Shown: positions 24,271-36,930, counted from the stretch's first letter. The stretch is DNA of 64,000 bases from Gnetum montanum (GCA_015680685.1 MNCI01009214.1:129344-193343), one strand, 5' to 3'. Notes: generated from the sequence alone by a model not told the origin. Program-made: numbers and translations.

Positions 24271-26140
24271 CACTATTTTTGTTTAACACCATCTTTAGTA
24301 CAATTTATTTTTCTTGCGTATTTTCCAATTTCTTTTATATTTTACTTTATTTTGTGTCTTTTTTCTTATGTTTTCTTAGGTTTTCCTATTTTTCTTTATT
24401 ACTACCAAGACTAAGTGCAGCGGTAGCTGTTGATCGATGGTGGTTTGTACTTAATTCTAGTTTTTATCTTTGAACTTTGGTATTAATAACTAAGACATGG
24501 TTTCTTTTCATGATTACAAGCAGTGAGTTCACATCATCCATCCATCCACAAAACTCTATGGTGCTTCCTTGTTTTGGAAATATGAGGTTCCTTCTTTAAT
24601 GAATCTCCAAACTTGGAAAGGATTAAATGGATAGACAAGGGTGTGACTTCAAAGGAATTTGACGCTCTATATACTTGCCTACCCTCTTGGGTACATGAGT
24701 ATTTTCATGGATTTCTCACCATTCTGCTATCAACTAATAATAGAAAGCTAAAAGTCTTTGTATGGTGTGGTTCCCATAAAAAATAAACAAAAATAATAAT
24801 AATGAGAATTTAAATCACACCCCTTAGACAAGAAATGGACTATAAGCACTAGTTATGGGACTAGAAAGATATGTTACCCATGCCTAAAAGTCCCCTCTAA
24901 CTAGGGCCCTTCTCACTTCTTGCTTTTATTTTCTCTTTTTGGAATGGTTATTAACTTTTGGGGATATTTGTGTTCCTTATGGAATGTGTAGGTCTACAAG
25001 TGTTAATGGAAAGTCACTAGAAGTTGAAAATTTTGATTCAGACTGGGGATTATCAATAACAAGTCACTTTAACCATAAACTCCATAATGGACTTCATGTG
25101 ACAATGATTTAGGACTTCATTCCACTCTCTCTCTCTCTCTCACCCACTAATGCTTTCCATCTCTCATCTCACTACCTTTAATCATGTTTGTTTGCTGTCT
25201 TAGTTTGATACAGTAAAAGTTATTTGCTAGTTTCTTTGATGATTGGGTATTTAACTATCATAACCATTAGTCAACCTTGGGGTCCACAGACTCCTTGTTT
25301 TAAGGGTATGCAAGGGTATTAAGGGCATGAGCCTACTATTGGGAGGATCTACTTGCATATCTCTTGGTTTGGTCGGTTAATTTTCTTATCCTTTTGACAT
25401 TTTCGTGATCAAACCTTTTGTGCACCCTATTGGTTGCATACAATTGTGCACTCCCTCATGGAATTTCTCCAAACATTCTCTAGCTAAATATCTCCTTTTT
25501 GTGAATTATCAAGTCCTCTTCAAGCATGTCATCATGTTCATAGCTTTTCTAGCTCTCCAAGAACTTTAATTTTATGTCTAGATTTTGTAAATTTTTCCTA
25601 TTTTTTTAATAGTAAAAAATTCTATCTTTCAACTACGTTGATAGAATCTTGTCAATATAGCTAACCACGTTGATGTGATCTCATTGATGTAGCTCAAAAA
25701 TAGTATAAATATGTGTGAAAAAATGCAAATTTTTTGCCATTTACTCTCAAATGGGGAAGGATTTTTTGCATTTTTCAAAGCCTAGAACCTTCCAAAGCCC
25801 ATAACTTTTAAACCGCTTGTCTGATTCACCTCATTTTTTAAACAGCTACTGGAGATAAGCTCTATGTCATGGGGGTCCTAGACCTTAGTTTATTGATGAA
25901 AATATTTTGATATTTTTCCAACTCCCACAATGGTTTAACTAATAAAATAATAATAAAATCACTCATTTATGAGAGTTATACCCTTCCAATGAACTCTGGT
26001 AGTCATACTAATTAAATAATATTAAAGATAATATTAAATTAATTAATCTTCCATGACCACAACTTAGCCAAAGTGTAACTAGCCAATGAGATAAGGTACC
26101 TAAACGTTATAAGTTACACATCCCACACTAATCCTTGGTT
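24270..26140 (+). other. TA1 spacer between integrase and extra ORF
   Basis: AT-rich, T-rich at 24250-24400, with a (CT)n microsatellite at about 25125-25142. Parts are recognisable in the second element: 24510-24600 with 59660-59750, and 25010-25090 with 60170-60245. No coding evidence. It may hold a promoter for the downstream ORF. Confidence 0.55.
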
Positions 26141-26149
26141 ATGTTGTGA

Positions 26150-28520
26150 TCATAGATGGTACCAAAAGAAAAACATGGACTAGAGGCAAGACCATCCCAA
26201 CTAAGGGAAAAGTGACCAAGAATTGGAAGAGACCAAGAATAATCCTAGGAGCAGGTAATAGAGACCCATGTAATGGGACCTCTTCAGGAGGAGCCAAAAG
26301 TGAAATCTATTCATTATGTTCCCCAAGCTAAAATAGAGAAATCCCACCAGGATGAGGCACTAGGCCCAAGGCCAAACCTTGATGTCACTTTGATAGAGGC
26401 CTGCCTAAAGAAATCACATCCAAGGAGGTTTAGAAATCTTTCCTTTTAGAGCTAAACTTTAAACTTTGGAACCTTCTTGGAGGTTACTCCACCAAAAGTC
26501 AAAATCCAACTTCAAAACTCTTCCATGTGGCCCATCATCACTTCCAAAATGGAGTGGTACATGGGAGAGACATATCTCTTTTAGAGTAACAGGCAGCCTG
26601 ATGCCATAGTGAAAATCAAGGACATCACTGTGTCCTACTCTATGGAGGCCATTTATAAGGCCCTTGGGTTGCTTGAAATTGGAGCAACTATGGTGAAATT
26701 ATGATGCAGTTAAATCTAAGTGTTAAGAATAAATGAATCCAACGATACTATGGAGTGGACCGTAATGAGTATGATGTACTCACCATGGTAGAACATGCAT
26801 ATTTCAAGATCTCAACATTTTACCTCAATCCAATGGTGAGGCCCAACAACATGATAATCTTTTTTGCCCATGCATGCACTACTTTGAGCAAGAAATTCCT
26901 CATTATCCTTCCATAACTGATCTATCTTGAGATAGACAAGCACTTCAAGGAGAACGAACGTGGAAGGAAGGCACTTCCCTTTCTATGCCTAATTAGAAAA
27001 CTATACAAAAGGGGAGGGATAACTCATTATTCAAATGATGCTCTTTGTCATGCTCCTACCACTTGTTTGGTAGAGTTGAAGTAGGAAAAAGTGCCTGCAA
27101 AGGTAGCCCAAAAAGAGGAGTAGCTACCACCAACACCACCCACTCATGAAATAATGTTGGAGTCCCATGCTACCATTAAGCACATGTGCAAAATTTGTAA
27201 GAAACTCCTATAGTAGTAGTAGGCAAGACTAAGTGGGTGTGAACCATCCATGTACTAACCAAACATGAGCCATCTTAGCAAGGTGGCTTTATCAATCAGC
27301 CAGATAGAGGAAACAACACCACTATTTTCTGCTCAACGAATGTAGGTGCCTACAAGGTCAAATTATAGCACCCAGGAGGTAATAATGTCTCTTTCAAGAT
27401 AAGCACAATTTCCAAAATTATCTGGGAATTTCACTACCTTCTCAGTGTGTTTAGAGAAGGGTGAAGGAGCAACCATCTTGGTGATGTAGCACCAAGTGCA
27501 AGAAACAGTAGTTGAGGTGGTTACTGATTAAATGAAAGAAGTACTCAACACCCCTGCAACATCTGTACATGATGTTACTGCACTTAGAGACATGCAAACA
27601 TATATAGGAGGAGAAACTTGCTAGGGTGAACACTAATTTAAGGAGGTTGGTAGTAGAAAATCATAATCTCTCAATGGAGGAGGTCCATGCCTTGTGTTGG
27701 AAGTCTGCAATAGAAATTGCTTCTTGGAAAAAAGAGGTGCTTAAGTTCGAAATGGTGAAAAATCATTATAGGGACCAATTCAATTTATAGAAGGAAAGAT
27801 CAATGAGGTCCTCTAGTAGGTTGAATAAGGAGTTGATGTATGGCAACCTATCTTTGATGGGCTAAATACATACAACAAAGCTAAAATTCACCTCAAGGAG
27901 CTACAAATCAAGGAAATGATTGAATATATGAAACTTGCCAATCTCTAATACACAAACCTGGTGATGCTAACTGATGGCACGTCATGATCAAAACTAGAGA
28001 AGTAGGTGGCTAGCTTGTACTTATTGTACAAGGTTGAGTTTAAGCATCAAAAAGAGATAAAACAGAAACTAGAAATGGCAAATGCTAAACTTGATGTCCT
28101 CAAAGAGAACTTGGCCCACATATTGAGTAACTACCAGGAGATGTAGAATGTTGTCAAAGAGTTTGAAATTGAATAAAAGGAATTCATAACCTAGTTTTTC
28201 AATGTGAAGAAACTATTTTCAGCAATTCCCTGTCTAGGGGATGTTCCTATGCTAGCCCACATTGGTAACATTGCATACACCATGCATGATCCCAGAAGTA
28301 AGAAGGTGAAGATGAAATCATTGTTCGATGTTTTCCATCTTCCACTAGAAGTTCCAACTATAGCATAATAGCCTCAACAGTCACAACCTCAGCCTCAATA
28401 ACCACTACATGTGCCAAAAGCAAGAGAAGGTCCTTTGACACCTCAAGAACCTCCAATACCTATGACCATTTGATTTTCTTCCTCATCTTCAACTGGACAG
28501 AGGGGTTTGGCTATCAATTT
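26150..28520 (+). pseudogene. TA1 extra ORF after integrase, coiled-coil protein
   Basis: A plus-strand frame can be followed for roughly 750 codons with frameshifts and many Gln/Trp-type stops. Early part (26270-26700): 'EEPKVKSIHYVPQAKIEKSHQDEALGPRPNLDVTLIEA', then 'FGTFLEVTPPKVKIQLQNSSMW' and 'AIVKIKDITVSYSMEAIYKALGL'. This loosely resembles the N-terminal domain of plant retroelement extra ORFs (an 'FYANL...V.G..V.FS...I...LGL' pattern). Late part (27650-28200): a Lys/Glu-rich coiled coil ('QKEIKQKLEMANAKLDVLKENL'). The end is Pro/Gln/Ser-rich. Known: Tat/Athila elements often carry an extra gene here, of uncertain role. It is not retained in the second element. Confidence 0.55.
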
Positions 28521-28705
28521 TTATTATTGTGTTTAATTTTATTGTCATGAACACCAAAATTTTGTGAAAAATTATAAATTTGTACACTTGGCCACTTAGC
28601 ATCTATTTGTTTGTTTGAGTTCGTGTCAGACAATAATCCCATACCTGCCTAAAATTTTGTAACAATTTTATTCCTCATTTTGTTCACTTGAGGATGAGTT
28701 TTCAT

Positions 28706-28720
28706 TCAATTGTGGGGATA
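28706..28720 (+). promoter_or_regulatory. Polypurine tract region of TA1
   Basis: 'ttgtggggata' lies directly before the 3' LTR start (TGATGAATC at 28721), where plus-strand DNA priming is expected. The equivalent before 61243 is 'tcatggaggta'. Confidence 0.55.
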
Positions 28721-29539
28721 TGATGAATCGTGCATCGTTGGACAATGTTAATAGGATGTCGTCAATGTGATCCCATCAATAGGATGTCATCGACACGATC
28801 CCATCAACAAGATTCCATCGACATAGGATTTGCCTCATTGAAAGAATCCCATTGACATGGCACCCTATCTTGGCTATAAATGTATGCACACCCACCACAT
28901 TTATGGTATCTTTTCATTAGTTTCTAGCAAAGCTCTTGTGGTTTGTTTTTTCCAAAGTTAGAATATTTTCTGAGTGCCCCTAGTAGGAGTTAAGAAGTGT
29001 ATGAATGTTTATTCAAGCACTAATGTACTTGAGCACTTCAATGTGAATGACAATAAAGATGAGCTTTCTTGATCAAACCTTGTAGCACTTTAAGTAATTA
29101 ATGAATAGTGATTAAATAATGCACATAAATATGACCACTTCGAGCATAAGTTAATGCTTGGTAATCCCAATAATGCTTGATGCTTGGTAACCTAATAGCA
29201 TTGTAGCATGTTTAGAATATGTATGGAAAGTGGGAATAGATGCTTATTTAGGATTAGCTAAGTGTTAGTTAGTTATTAGATTAATTATATTAATTAAATA
29301 TTAAATTTACTTTACTTCCATCACTTAGGAAAATTAAGTAAAAAGCATCAAAATGATAAAAATCATGTGCCTCAGTGATACTTCACAAGTGAAACTGAAA
29401 AGAAAACAATCATGTCTATTAGATTCACTACCTAGACCTAGTGTACTTAGAGAGTTAAAGTCTACAGAATTTAACTAGATCACTTAGTGAACACTAGTGA
29501 TTCATGTGGCTGGGCATAGGAACTGCTTGCTGCTCATCA
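28721..29539 (+). repeat. TA1 3' LTR
   Basis: 819 bp, partner of 16933-17788. U3 holds more copies of the 'gatcccatcaa(c/t)a(a/g)gat' type repeat than the 5' LTR. The TATA box ('ctataaat', about 28874-28881) is intact. It ends 'gctcatca', followed by the target duplication ctaga and the resumed LINE. Confidence 0.85.
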
Positions 29540-32049
29540 CTAGATACTCAATGCGATGGATTGAGTTCATAACCTCATAAACTAGAATGACTTGATCATG
29601 GAGATATCTTCTCTTGATGAAGCCTACTTGATTATGTTCAACCAAGCATGGCATCAATGAGGCAAGACGTTGTATGAACATCTTCATGAAAAGCAGAAGC
29701 AGGGTATTACACATCCCAATTGAATGAAATTAGGAAGGGTCTAAAGTATTGGAAATCTTAGGAATCAAGATAATTCTAGAGTAATCAATTTCATGGTGGA
29801 CTTGTTTCCTCCACAACAGCAAGTTGAAGGAATCTAATAGATTTACCCCCAACACATCAACAAACTCTCGAAAGAGCTCAACAAGCCACCTATCAAGCCC
29901 AAGATCTTGATCTGATCTCATGGGCTCCAATGCCACATACAACTCCCTCTAGGAGAATAGTTCCAATAGTGTCTTATTCTCATTCTCCCCAAGGATAGTT
30001 CTCACCAAGACCAAAATAGGTGAGATCCTAGTATACACCCAGATATTAGCCCAGTCTCACTACATTACTTGGGCAATGTCTTATGGGCTAGTAAGGGGAA
30101 CCTCATCCAGTGCTATCTAATTGCCTTGGAAAAATGATTGGCTTTAGTAGCAATAAAGAAGAACTTGTGTTTTCATTCTCCCCTCTTAACCATGTAGCCC
30201 TAGCCCAATACTTCTAATATGTATCTTCTTCAACATCAGGCTCTTACAACTACCTTAGTAGTAACTACTCCTCTACTTCCACTTCTTCTTCCATCTCTTG
30301 TTGGCCTTGGAGAGATGCCAAATGTGATAGGATATCTACATGTCCAACTTAAAAAGAAAACTTCTCTGTTGCTTTGATGAACAAATGGCTTGCTTAAGGT
30401 AGCACAAACTACCTTTTAAAAAGTGTCTAGGATCAACCTAAGAATGATAGTCCATCCAAATCTACATCACCAATGGTATGAGCCATGGTTTAAAAATCAT
30501 GATCTCTCAAACTAGAAGGGGGAGACTCCTAGTCTATTAAGTTTTCTTACTTGATAATAGAAGGATCGGTGGTTAGTTGGCAGCTGCTCCATCTCCACCA
30601 TATAGACCTTGAACTCCTACAAGATGTGTGAACTAACTCATACACGGTCAATCCTTGACAATACCATATCATTTCCCCTACAATAGTTACTCCATGTAAA
30701 CTTGAATTTAGCAATATCCATGTTCACCAAATCATGCATTTGTAGAAAGTCTAGAAAGTGATGAGTACCTTATGGTTCAGTCATGTCATTACCCATTTTC
30801 TTCCATGCATACAAGCATTTATTGAAGTTTTCAATCACGATCCACTATCTTTGATCAAAAAGAGTAGTGGTCTACCATAACTCCTCCAACCATTCTTCCC
30901 AATTCTAGGCACCATAGAAGTTTGTGAGCCAAACTCCTTTCTTGGTAAGCCACACAGTAATGCTTCATGTTAAGGAGTCAACCATCCTAAACTACATCTT
31001 TTCCATTACAACCAAATCCATTGGCAGCCCCAGCGCCCCCNCCATCCATTATAGTAGGTGGCCCTCTGCCACCTACACCTTTGTTTCTTGGAGATACATA
31101 ATATCACATTCCTTCCTTCTCACAATTTCTCAAAGGATATTTCTTTTATAAAATGTACCCTATCCCTTGCAATTCCAAGATAGGATTTTCATGGCTTACC
31201 AGTTGATCATTTCTTATACACCTCTTGTAGGATAGGCTGCAACCCCAAATCAATCTTAGCTTGCATTTTTTTACTATGAGCCACTAGTGAGAGTGGTTGG
31301 CCAATCCATCTAATCTTAGGGGAGATGGGAAAGCCCCCCAGTGAGGCCTTCTAAGCCCCCAAAATATCTACCATTTTAGGGAAGGACAACCCTCTCACAA
31401 TGTCCACCAAGTCTCTAAGCAGTGGAAGGTCCTCCCCAAACTTCTTTTTGAGGACATAGGGGCATCTAGACCTAATCCCATCAATAGTGACATAGGCACT
31501 AACTCACCAATGCTAGAGTCCAACTCTGGCTTCCCTAGTGTCCCTAACATTGGCATCAGTTCCTACCCTCCTAAATAAGTGTGGGACTAACACCAACCCC
31601 TTAGCCTAGTGAGTTAACCCTAGAGACATTAGATCTATGACAGAAGCCTCATGTTGTACAGATCAGCAGTCTCACCCAACCATTGTCTAATCTTGCTAAT
31701 TCTTTTGGGGCAAGGCCTTCACACAAATCCTACAAATGATTAATTCTTTTGGGGCAAGGCCTTCACACAAATGATTATGTTTTCCACAAACTGTGAATTC
31801 AGGTACCATGGCCCTGCTATGTGCATTCTACCTATCCACCAAAAGATTCTCATACTCAACATGAAGTGTTTCTTCCCCCAATGGAAGAGCAAGAACCACT
31901 TTTTGCACTTTGTTCCTAGACCCCAACGCTCGCCATACATAGAATTTGGCATAGCCCATACTGTCCATCAATTCTGTGAACTTTTCAAATTTGATGAATT
32001 TGCCAAAGAACCTTGCTAAGATTTTTAAGAAATCATTGCAAAACTTCAC
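29540..32049 (-). mobile_element. LINE-1 (L1-type), ORF1, endonuclease and RT N-terminal half
   Basis: Minus strand, 5' end at right. ORF1-like: 32049-31690 gives 'FEKFTELMDSMGYAKFYVWRALGSRNKVQKVVLALPLGEETLHVEYENLL', the DUF4283-like region of plant L1 ORF1, then a Cys/His stretch. Endonuclease: starts at the ATG at 31192 with 'MKILSWNCKG', the invariant opening of APE-type LINE endonucleases, and has 'LQETK' about 25 residues on. RT start: 'LGLDRWLVELFREF' and 'SRIILIPKI' (29942-29745), then 'LVEHNQVGFIKRRYLHDQVILVYEVMNSIH' (29650-29560). It breaks at 29540 where the LTR element sits, and resumes at 16932. Confidence 0.8.
31697..31771. repeat. Short tandem duplication in LINE-1 ORF1
   Basis: 'aattcttttggggcaagg' with 'ccttcacacaaat' occurs twice about 41 bases apart. 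It could be replication slippage or an assembly join. Confidence 0.7.
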
Positions 32050-32361
32050 ACAACTACACTAACTATTTAAATAAATTAAATTAACTATAATTTATATATT
32101 TAATAAGTAATTACATTAATTAGATATCTTCATCAAGGTTTAACAAAATAAAATTGAAAAATTTAAAGAAATCAAAATGAGCTTTATTCATCATATAAAC
32201 ACTTGACTCTACATTGACCAAATGGTTTTGGGTTGCAAAAGTATGGTAGTACTCTAATAAAGTTTCACTACATGGTGGAGTAACTCAAAAATTTCAAAGC
32301 AAATAAATTACACACTTACCCAAGGAAGGAGGATAAACTCTTACATTAAAGAAAATTTGAA

Positions 32362-32628
32362 AATCTAAAGATAACTTTGAGCTTTTCACATTGGCTATCT
32401 ATAATTTTTGGATTTGTAACATAAGTGGTGAGTTAGTGCACTAGGAGAGGTAGTGCATGAGGTAAGTTAGCAAGTTGGTGAGGCAACACAAGAGGTGAGG
32501 CAATGCACATGGTGATGTAGTGCCAATGATGCATCACCACTCAATGAAACAAGTCCAAACTATAGGTTTGAGTGCACATAAATAACCTTTTGCATCTAGG
32601 CTTACAAATAGATACAAAATTACTACAA
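32362..32628. repeat. Repeat R1, uninterrupted copy (GP1 empty site)
   Basis: Carries the same blocks as 1950-2093 followed without a break by those of 11584-11678. The target site appears once, as 'gatgcatcaccactca'. This fixes the GP1 boundaries independently of the LTR alignment. It is somewhat longer in the middle ('taagttagcaagttgg'). Confidence 0.75.
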
Positions 32629-33159
32629 GATGTCTATCACTCTCTTATCCACGATTTCATTCAATATTATTAAGCCAATTCTAATGATCAACAATACCAT
32701 TGCTTGAAAAATTTCTCATATTTCATCCTCTTTAACACCACCTTAAATAGAAAATGATGTTCCAAATGAAAAACTAGAATTCCTTTTCATTACAAGAACT
32801 GTAGTTCCACCATTTCAAATCTAGTCCTATTCAAGCATGCTCTATTAATTCCAAAAACATCCAACCAAACATAGGATAAAAATAGGAATAGAAAAGATTA
32901 GTTGGATATTTTGCAACATCATTCATATCCAAAAATATTTTCAAGAAAATGATGTATCCTAGATCAAACCTCTTAAGTAAATTATAGAATTTCTAATGGT
33001 GGTTGTTTCATAATCAATCCTAGAAAAGGTCCTTTGAACATGGGATTCTAACACCTATTCTCTTAAATATAATGAGATTCTACTACATATTTTTGCTCAA
33101 AATTTGATGAAAATGGAGCTTTCAATAGCCAACTCTAAGTATCCAAATAGGCTTGAAGA
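32629..33159. other. Unassigned AT-rich sequence
   Basis: No coding region or named repeat recognised between R1 and the tandem duplication. Confidence 0.5.
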
Positions 33160-33724
33160 ACTTCCAATCACTAAGTTCTTAGAGGATCCAATAATAGCAC
33201 TAGTAGTGGTCATGACCACATAACTTTTTCTTTCTAATAGGGTCTATGATATTTCATGGTGATCTATGTATTACCTTTATCATATGCAGGAGGGTAATGG
33301 ATGCTTATCCAACACCCAAAAATCTATTTAAGTGTTCATAACACATTATCTTTCTATGCTTATTATCTATGTCATTCATAAGTTTGTTATTTCATCAAAT
33401 TTGAAGGACTTTTAAAAGATAGATTATTTCATCTAAAAACAACATTGAAGGCCTTCCAATTACTAAGTTCTTAAAGTATCCAACAAAAGAACTATCAATG
33501 GTTATGGCCACATAACTTTTTCTTTCTAACAAGGTCTACAAAATTTCATAGTGATATGTGTATTACCCTATCATATGCAAAAGGATAATAGATGTGTATC
33601 CAACATCCGAAAATCTATTTGAATATTCATAATACACTATCTTTCTATGCTTATTATATATGCCATTCATAAGTTTGTTATTTCTTCAAATTTAAAGGAT
33701 TTTTAGAAGATAGATTACTGCATC
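33160..33724. repeat. Tandem duplication of about 275 bp
   Basis: Units 33160-33433 and 33449-33724 align throughout: 'aatcactaagttcttagaggatccaa', 'atgaccacataactttttctttctaa', 'acacattatctttctatgcttattat' and 'cataagtttgttatttc' each recur with point changes. No coding pattern. It adjoins the truncated 3' side of LINE-2. Confidence 0.85.
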
Positions 33725-33889
33725 TTGGATGAAGTTCTGTGAAGGTCCTATAATTTAAATGCTTAGATTATTTCCAAATGATTAAAAAGGAAAATCATCT
33801 AATTGATGCTTGAGTAGTCTATTAGGGAAAAGAAGTTGATAATTTTTCAACCTACTCTTTCTAATTTTTATCTAGTTATGTATGTGAAA

Positions 33890-36800
33890 TATATTTTCTA
33901 CAAGTTGGTCCATTTAAGATATAAGCTTTGGCATAGTCTAACTTAATAAAAGAAATATCTTGGTTAGTGTTAGAAGCTCATTACATTTTCTCTCAAGTTG
34001 CAATAACATTATCTAAGATATGTCTTCCTTTAACAAAACCAATCTACTTAGGTTTAATGATATCTTCAATAATCTTCTAAATTCCACAATTCATGCATTA
34101 AGCTAAAATTTTATAAGTATTGTTAAGAAGAGTAATATGCCTTCAATTACCAATATGCTGAAGATCTCCATTTTTAGGAAGAAGAATAATCATACCTTTA
34201 TTAATATATTTACCAAGAGAAACCTTTTTAATGGCTTCTTGATAAACATGAAAAAGTTCCTCTCCAATAATGTCCTAATGCTTCTTAAAACATTCAATAT
34301 GAAAACCATCAAAACTTGGAGCTTTACCATATGCTAAACTGAAGGTCACTGCTTTCATTTTTTCTATTATAATTTCTACTTTAAGAATATTTTAATGTGC
34401 TTCTATTATAAGATGAGGAATATGCATACTAGAGGCTTAGAAGGATTCCTTGATAAAACCTTCAAAAGAAAAAATAAAAGCAAAATGATTCACTAAAAAG
34501 CCATTAATAGTCTTAGAATATTTAATGATGAAATCATTTATATAAAGTGATTTCAATTTAGGTACTTAACCCTTTCCTTTTAGAAATTTAAAAACTTTCC
34601 TACAAGGTTCATCTTCAATTTTTAGCCAACTCATGTGACTTTTAGTGAGAGCACTTCTAGCTTCAAAAATATCCAAACATTATTTAGCATAACAAGCTTT
34701 AAAAATTTCAAAATCAAACGGATTCTAATTTCAAAATCAAACGGATTCTAATTTAAAAAATTTTTCATTTACTTTACAAATTTTACAAAATCTTCTTGAA
34801 CTTGATGCTTATAATTAGCAAATTACTTTCCAAACCATTTATCATAATTTTTAACTCTACAAGTAGTTTGTTGCTACTAGTTAATCCAACCAATATTACT
34901 AGTAGTTTCTTTTTTCTTTTCTTTTTTTCCTTTTTTTTTGCATTCCATAAAGACTTTAAAATATTTTTTCTTTTGGATCCTATAAACATATTAGCATTCA
35001 TATGAAAATGCTCATACTTTTGAAAGGATAAAGAATTAATACCATGGAGAACAATGCTAATAGGTAAATGATTTGACAAAGTAACATCTGCATGTACTTC
35101 TACTTTCCTTACATGCTTCCAAAAGAAAACATTAGAGATGTAAAATCTATAAAGTTGATACTAAATTCTATAATTTCTTTATTGATAATTATGCCAAGTA
35201 TAAGGCTTCTCATTTGAATAAGATGAGAATGAAGAGCTAACATCAAAAAGAAAATATTTTACTTTGAAATTACACCAATCTTCTTTTTCTTAAAAAGATA
35301 TATTAGTAGGAAAACTATCAAGTTTATCTAAATGATTTTCAACCATATTGTAATTACCTCTAATAATCCAAGTAACTTTAGGCAAAGATAGAAGATATTT
35401 TCAAACCTCTAATTGATCTTTCAATTTATTAGAAGTATAAATATTATGAAGTCTAAAGCCACCTTTTTCACTATGACAAATAATACAAATAACTCTTCCA
35501 ACATTGTTAAAACTAAAAAAATCAAAACTTTTCTAGTCCAATTTTTATTAACAAGAATAGCAACACCTCCTTTATTAACTTCATGAGTAGTAGAAAAATA
35601 ATGCAATTTTTTAAAATGCATTTACCAATCCAACTAATATCATGAGCTGAAATCTTAATTTCTTGCAAAAAAGAAAATTTGGAAAAGATTGGGAGCTATT
35701 AGAAAGGTTCCAAACATTTCATAAGAAAACTAACATTGAGATATGGGGAAGGAGGCCCCCATCCTTGATTTTTCAAGCTCAGCATTTGTCTCATAATCCA
35801 TGTCACTAATAAGTGAAAAAGCATTATTTGATAAAAAAAACATTTAGAATAGTAGTAGAGATAGAAAGAGAATGAGATACCTTTGGGATTTTTAAATTGA
35901 AAGCACTAGTTTCATGCCTTTTCTTTTTATGTTGCACTGAGTAAAATACCTTTGCATCAATATTTTCATTACTTGTTGAAATTTTTTTTAAAAAAAGGAT
36001 TTCTCTTTAGATATCAAGAGTTTATTGGTATGTTTAGAATTAAAAGAATTAGCAAAAGGTTGATAACTTGTTGAAGAAAATTTTATTTATGCCTACTGAA
36101 AGCTACCATTATTTATCTTCTTAAAATTGTTATATATTTTCCTCAAAAACCACTTTTTTATTGAGAATAGGACATATTCCAATAACATGGCCTTCATAAC
36201 CATAATAGCTACAACATCCTTGCAAATTAGAATATGTAATTTTTTTGGAAAAGGTACTAATTACCTTCCTTAAGTTTTAATTTTGCCTTCTTTTACCATA
36301 AATCAATCTCTGCAAAACAACATATGCACTACACACCATCTATTAATGGTTTTTTTTCTTTGTTTTTAAGATTGTGCCAATGTTGCCAATAATTTTACTT
36401 TCAACACATTAAAAAATAATAGGAATATTTTTTAATTCAATCCAGAAAGAAATTTTAGATTAATCAAACAAATATGGATCAAAATCTACTTTTCATTCCT
36501 AAGTAATAAAAGCATTATGTTAATCCATAAAAACTTTAAGATTTAATGATTTCTCAATAATTTTATAATTCACCTATTCAACAAGAAAAAAGATTCAGAA
36601 AATAGCAAGCATGCAAAACATTAATTCCATAGCATTCAAGGATAGCCTGAATCACTAGTGTAAAACCCTTATTTGGGTGACTAGATCCAATAATTTGCAA
36701 AAATATGTATCGTCAAGTGATATCTTTTGATAGAGATTTATACAAATCATCAAGTAAAACAAAATTGAAAGCCTTAGAATTCTTCATAGTCTCTATGATC

Positions 36801-36930
36801 TAAGAGATATTAGTAATTTCTATCTTCAAATCATTCCTTGCCAAAAAAATTCTGCTACAAAAACTTTGCATGAAATCCTTTCAATTGAAAAACCACTACA
36901 TTATTATTTTTAGGTTTCAGTCTCATCTAA
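33890..36930 (-). mobile_element. LINE-2 (L1-type), degraded, 3' truncated
   Basis: Minus strand. ORF1 (about 36930-36130): 'FWIELKNIPIIF.CVESKIIGNIG', 'VCSAYVVLQRLIYG', then a CCHC-like 'CCSYYGYEGHVIGICP', as in DUF4283/zinc-knuckle ORF1 of plant L1s. Endonuclease (about 35690-35040): 'LQEIKISAHDISWIGKC', 'STTHEVNKGGVAILVNKNW', and 'SNHLPISI' in place of the SDHxPI box. RT (about 34340-33900): 'LLPKNGDLQHIGNWRHITLLNNTYKILA', 'KQIGFVKGRHILDNVIAT', 'FIKLDYAKAY'. The frame ends there, so the YxDD box and everything downstream are missing. It is a different subfamily from LINE-1 by sequence. Confidence 0.8.
34700..34757. repeat. Short tandem duplication in LINE-2
   Basis: 'tttcaaaatcaaacggattc' occurs twice in a row with period about 23 bases. 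Confidence 0.75.

Larger units (their letters stand above)
16933..29539 (+). mobile_element. Tat/Athila-like Ty3/gypsy element TA1 (12.6 kb, with extra ORF)
   Basis: Seen: LTRs at 16933-17788 and 28721-29539, both starting TGATGAATC/A and ending CTCATCA. A primer site follows the 5' LTR and a purine-rich tract precedes the 3' LTR. Between them, in order on the plus strand, are gag, protease, RT, RNase H, integrase, a 1.9 kb spacer and another degraded ORF. Known: RT-RNaseH-integrase order defines Ty3/gypsy, and a tRNA-Asp primer site plus an extra ORF after integrase is typical of the Tat/Athila lineage. All genes are broken. It sits inside LINE-1 and is therefore younger than it. Related to the element at 55081-62011. 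Confidence 0.9.

Noticed and set aside
34783-35079. 98-codon minus-strand ORF as a separate gene
   Set aside because: Its start matches the end of the LINE-2 endonuclease domain and its Lys run is a local A-rich tract; it is part of LINE-2.
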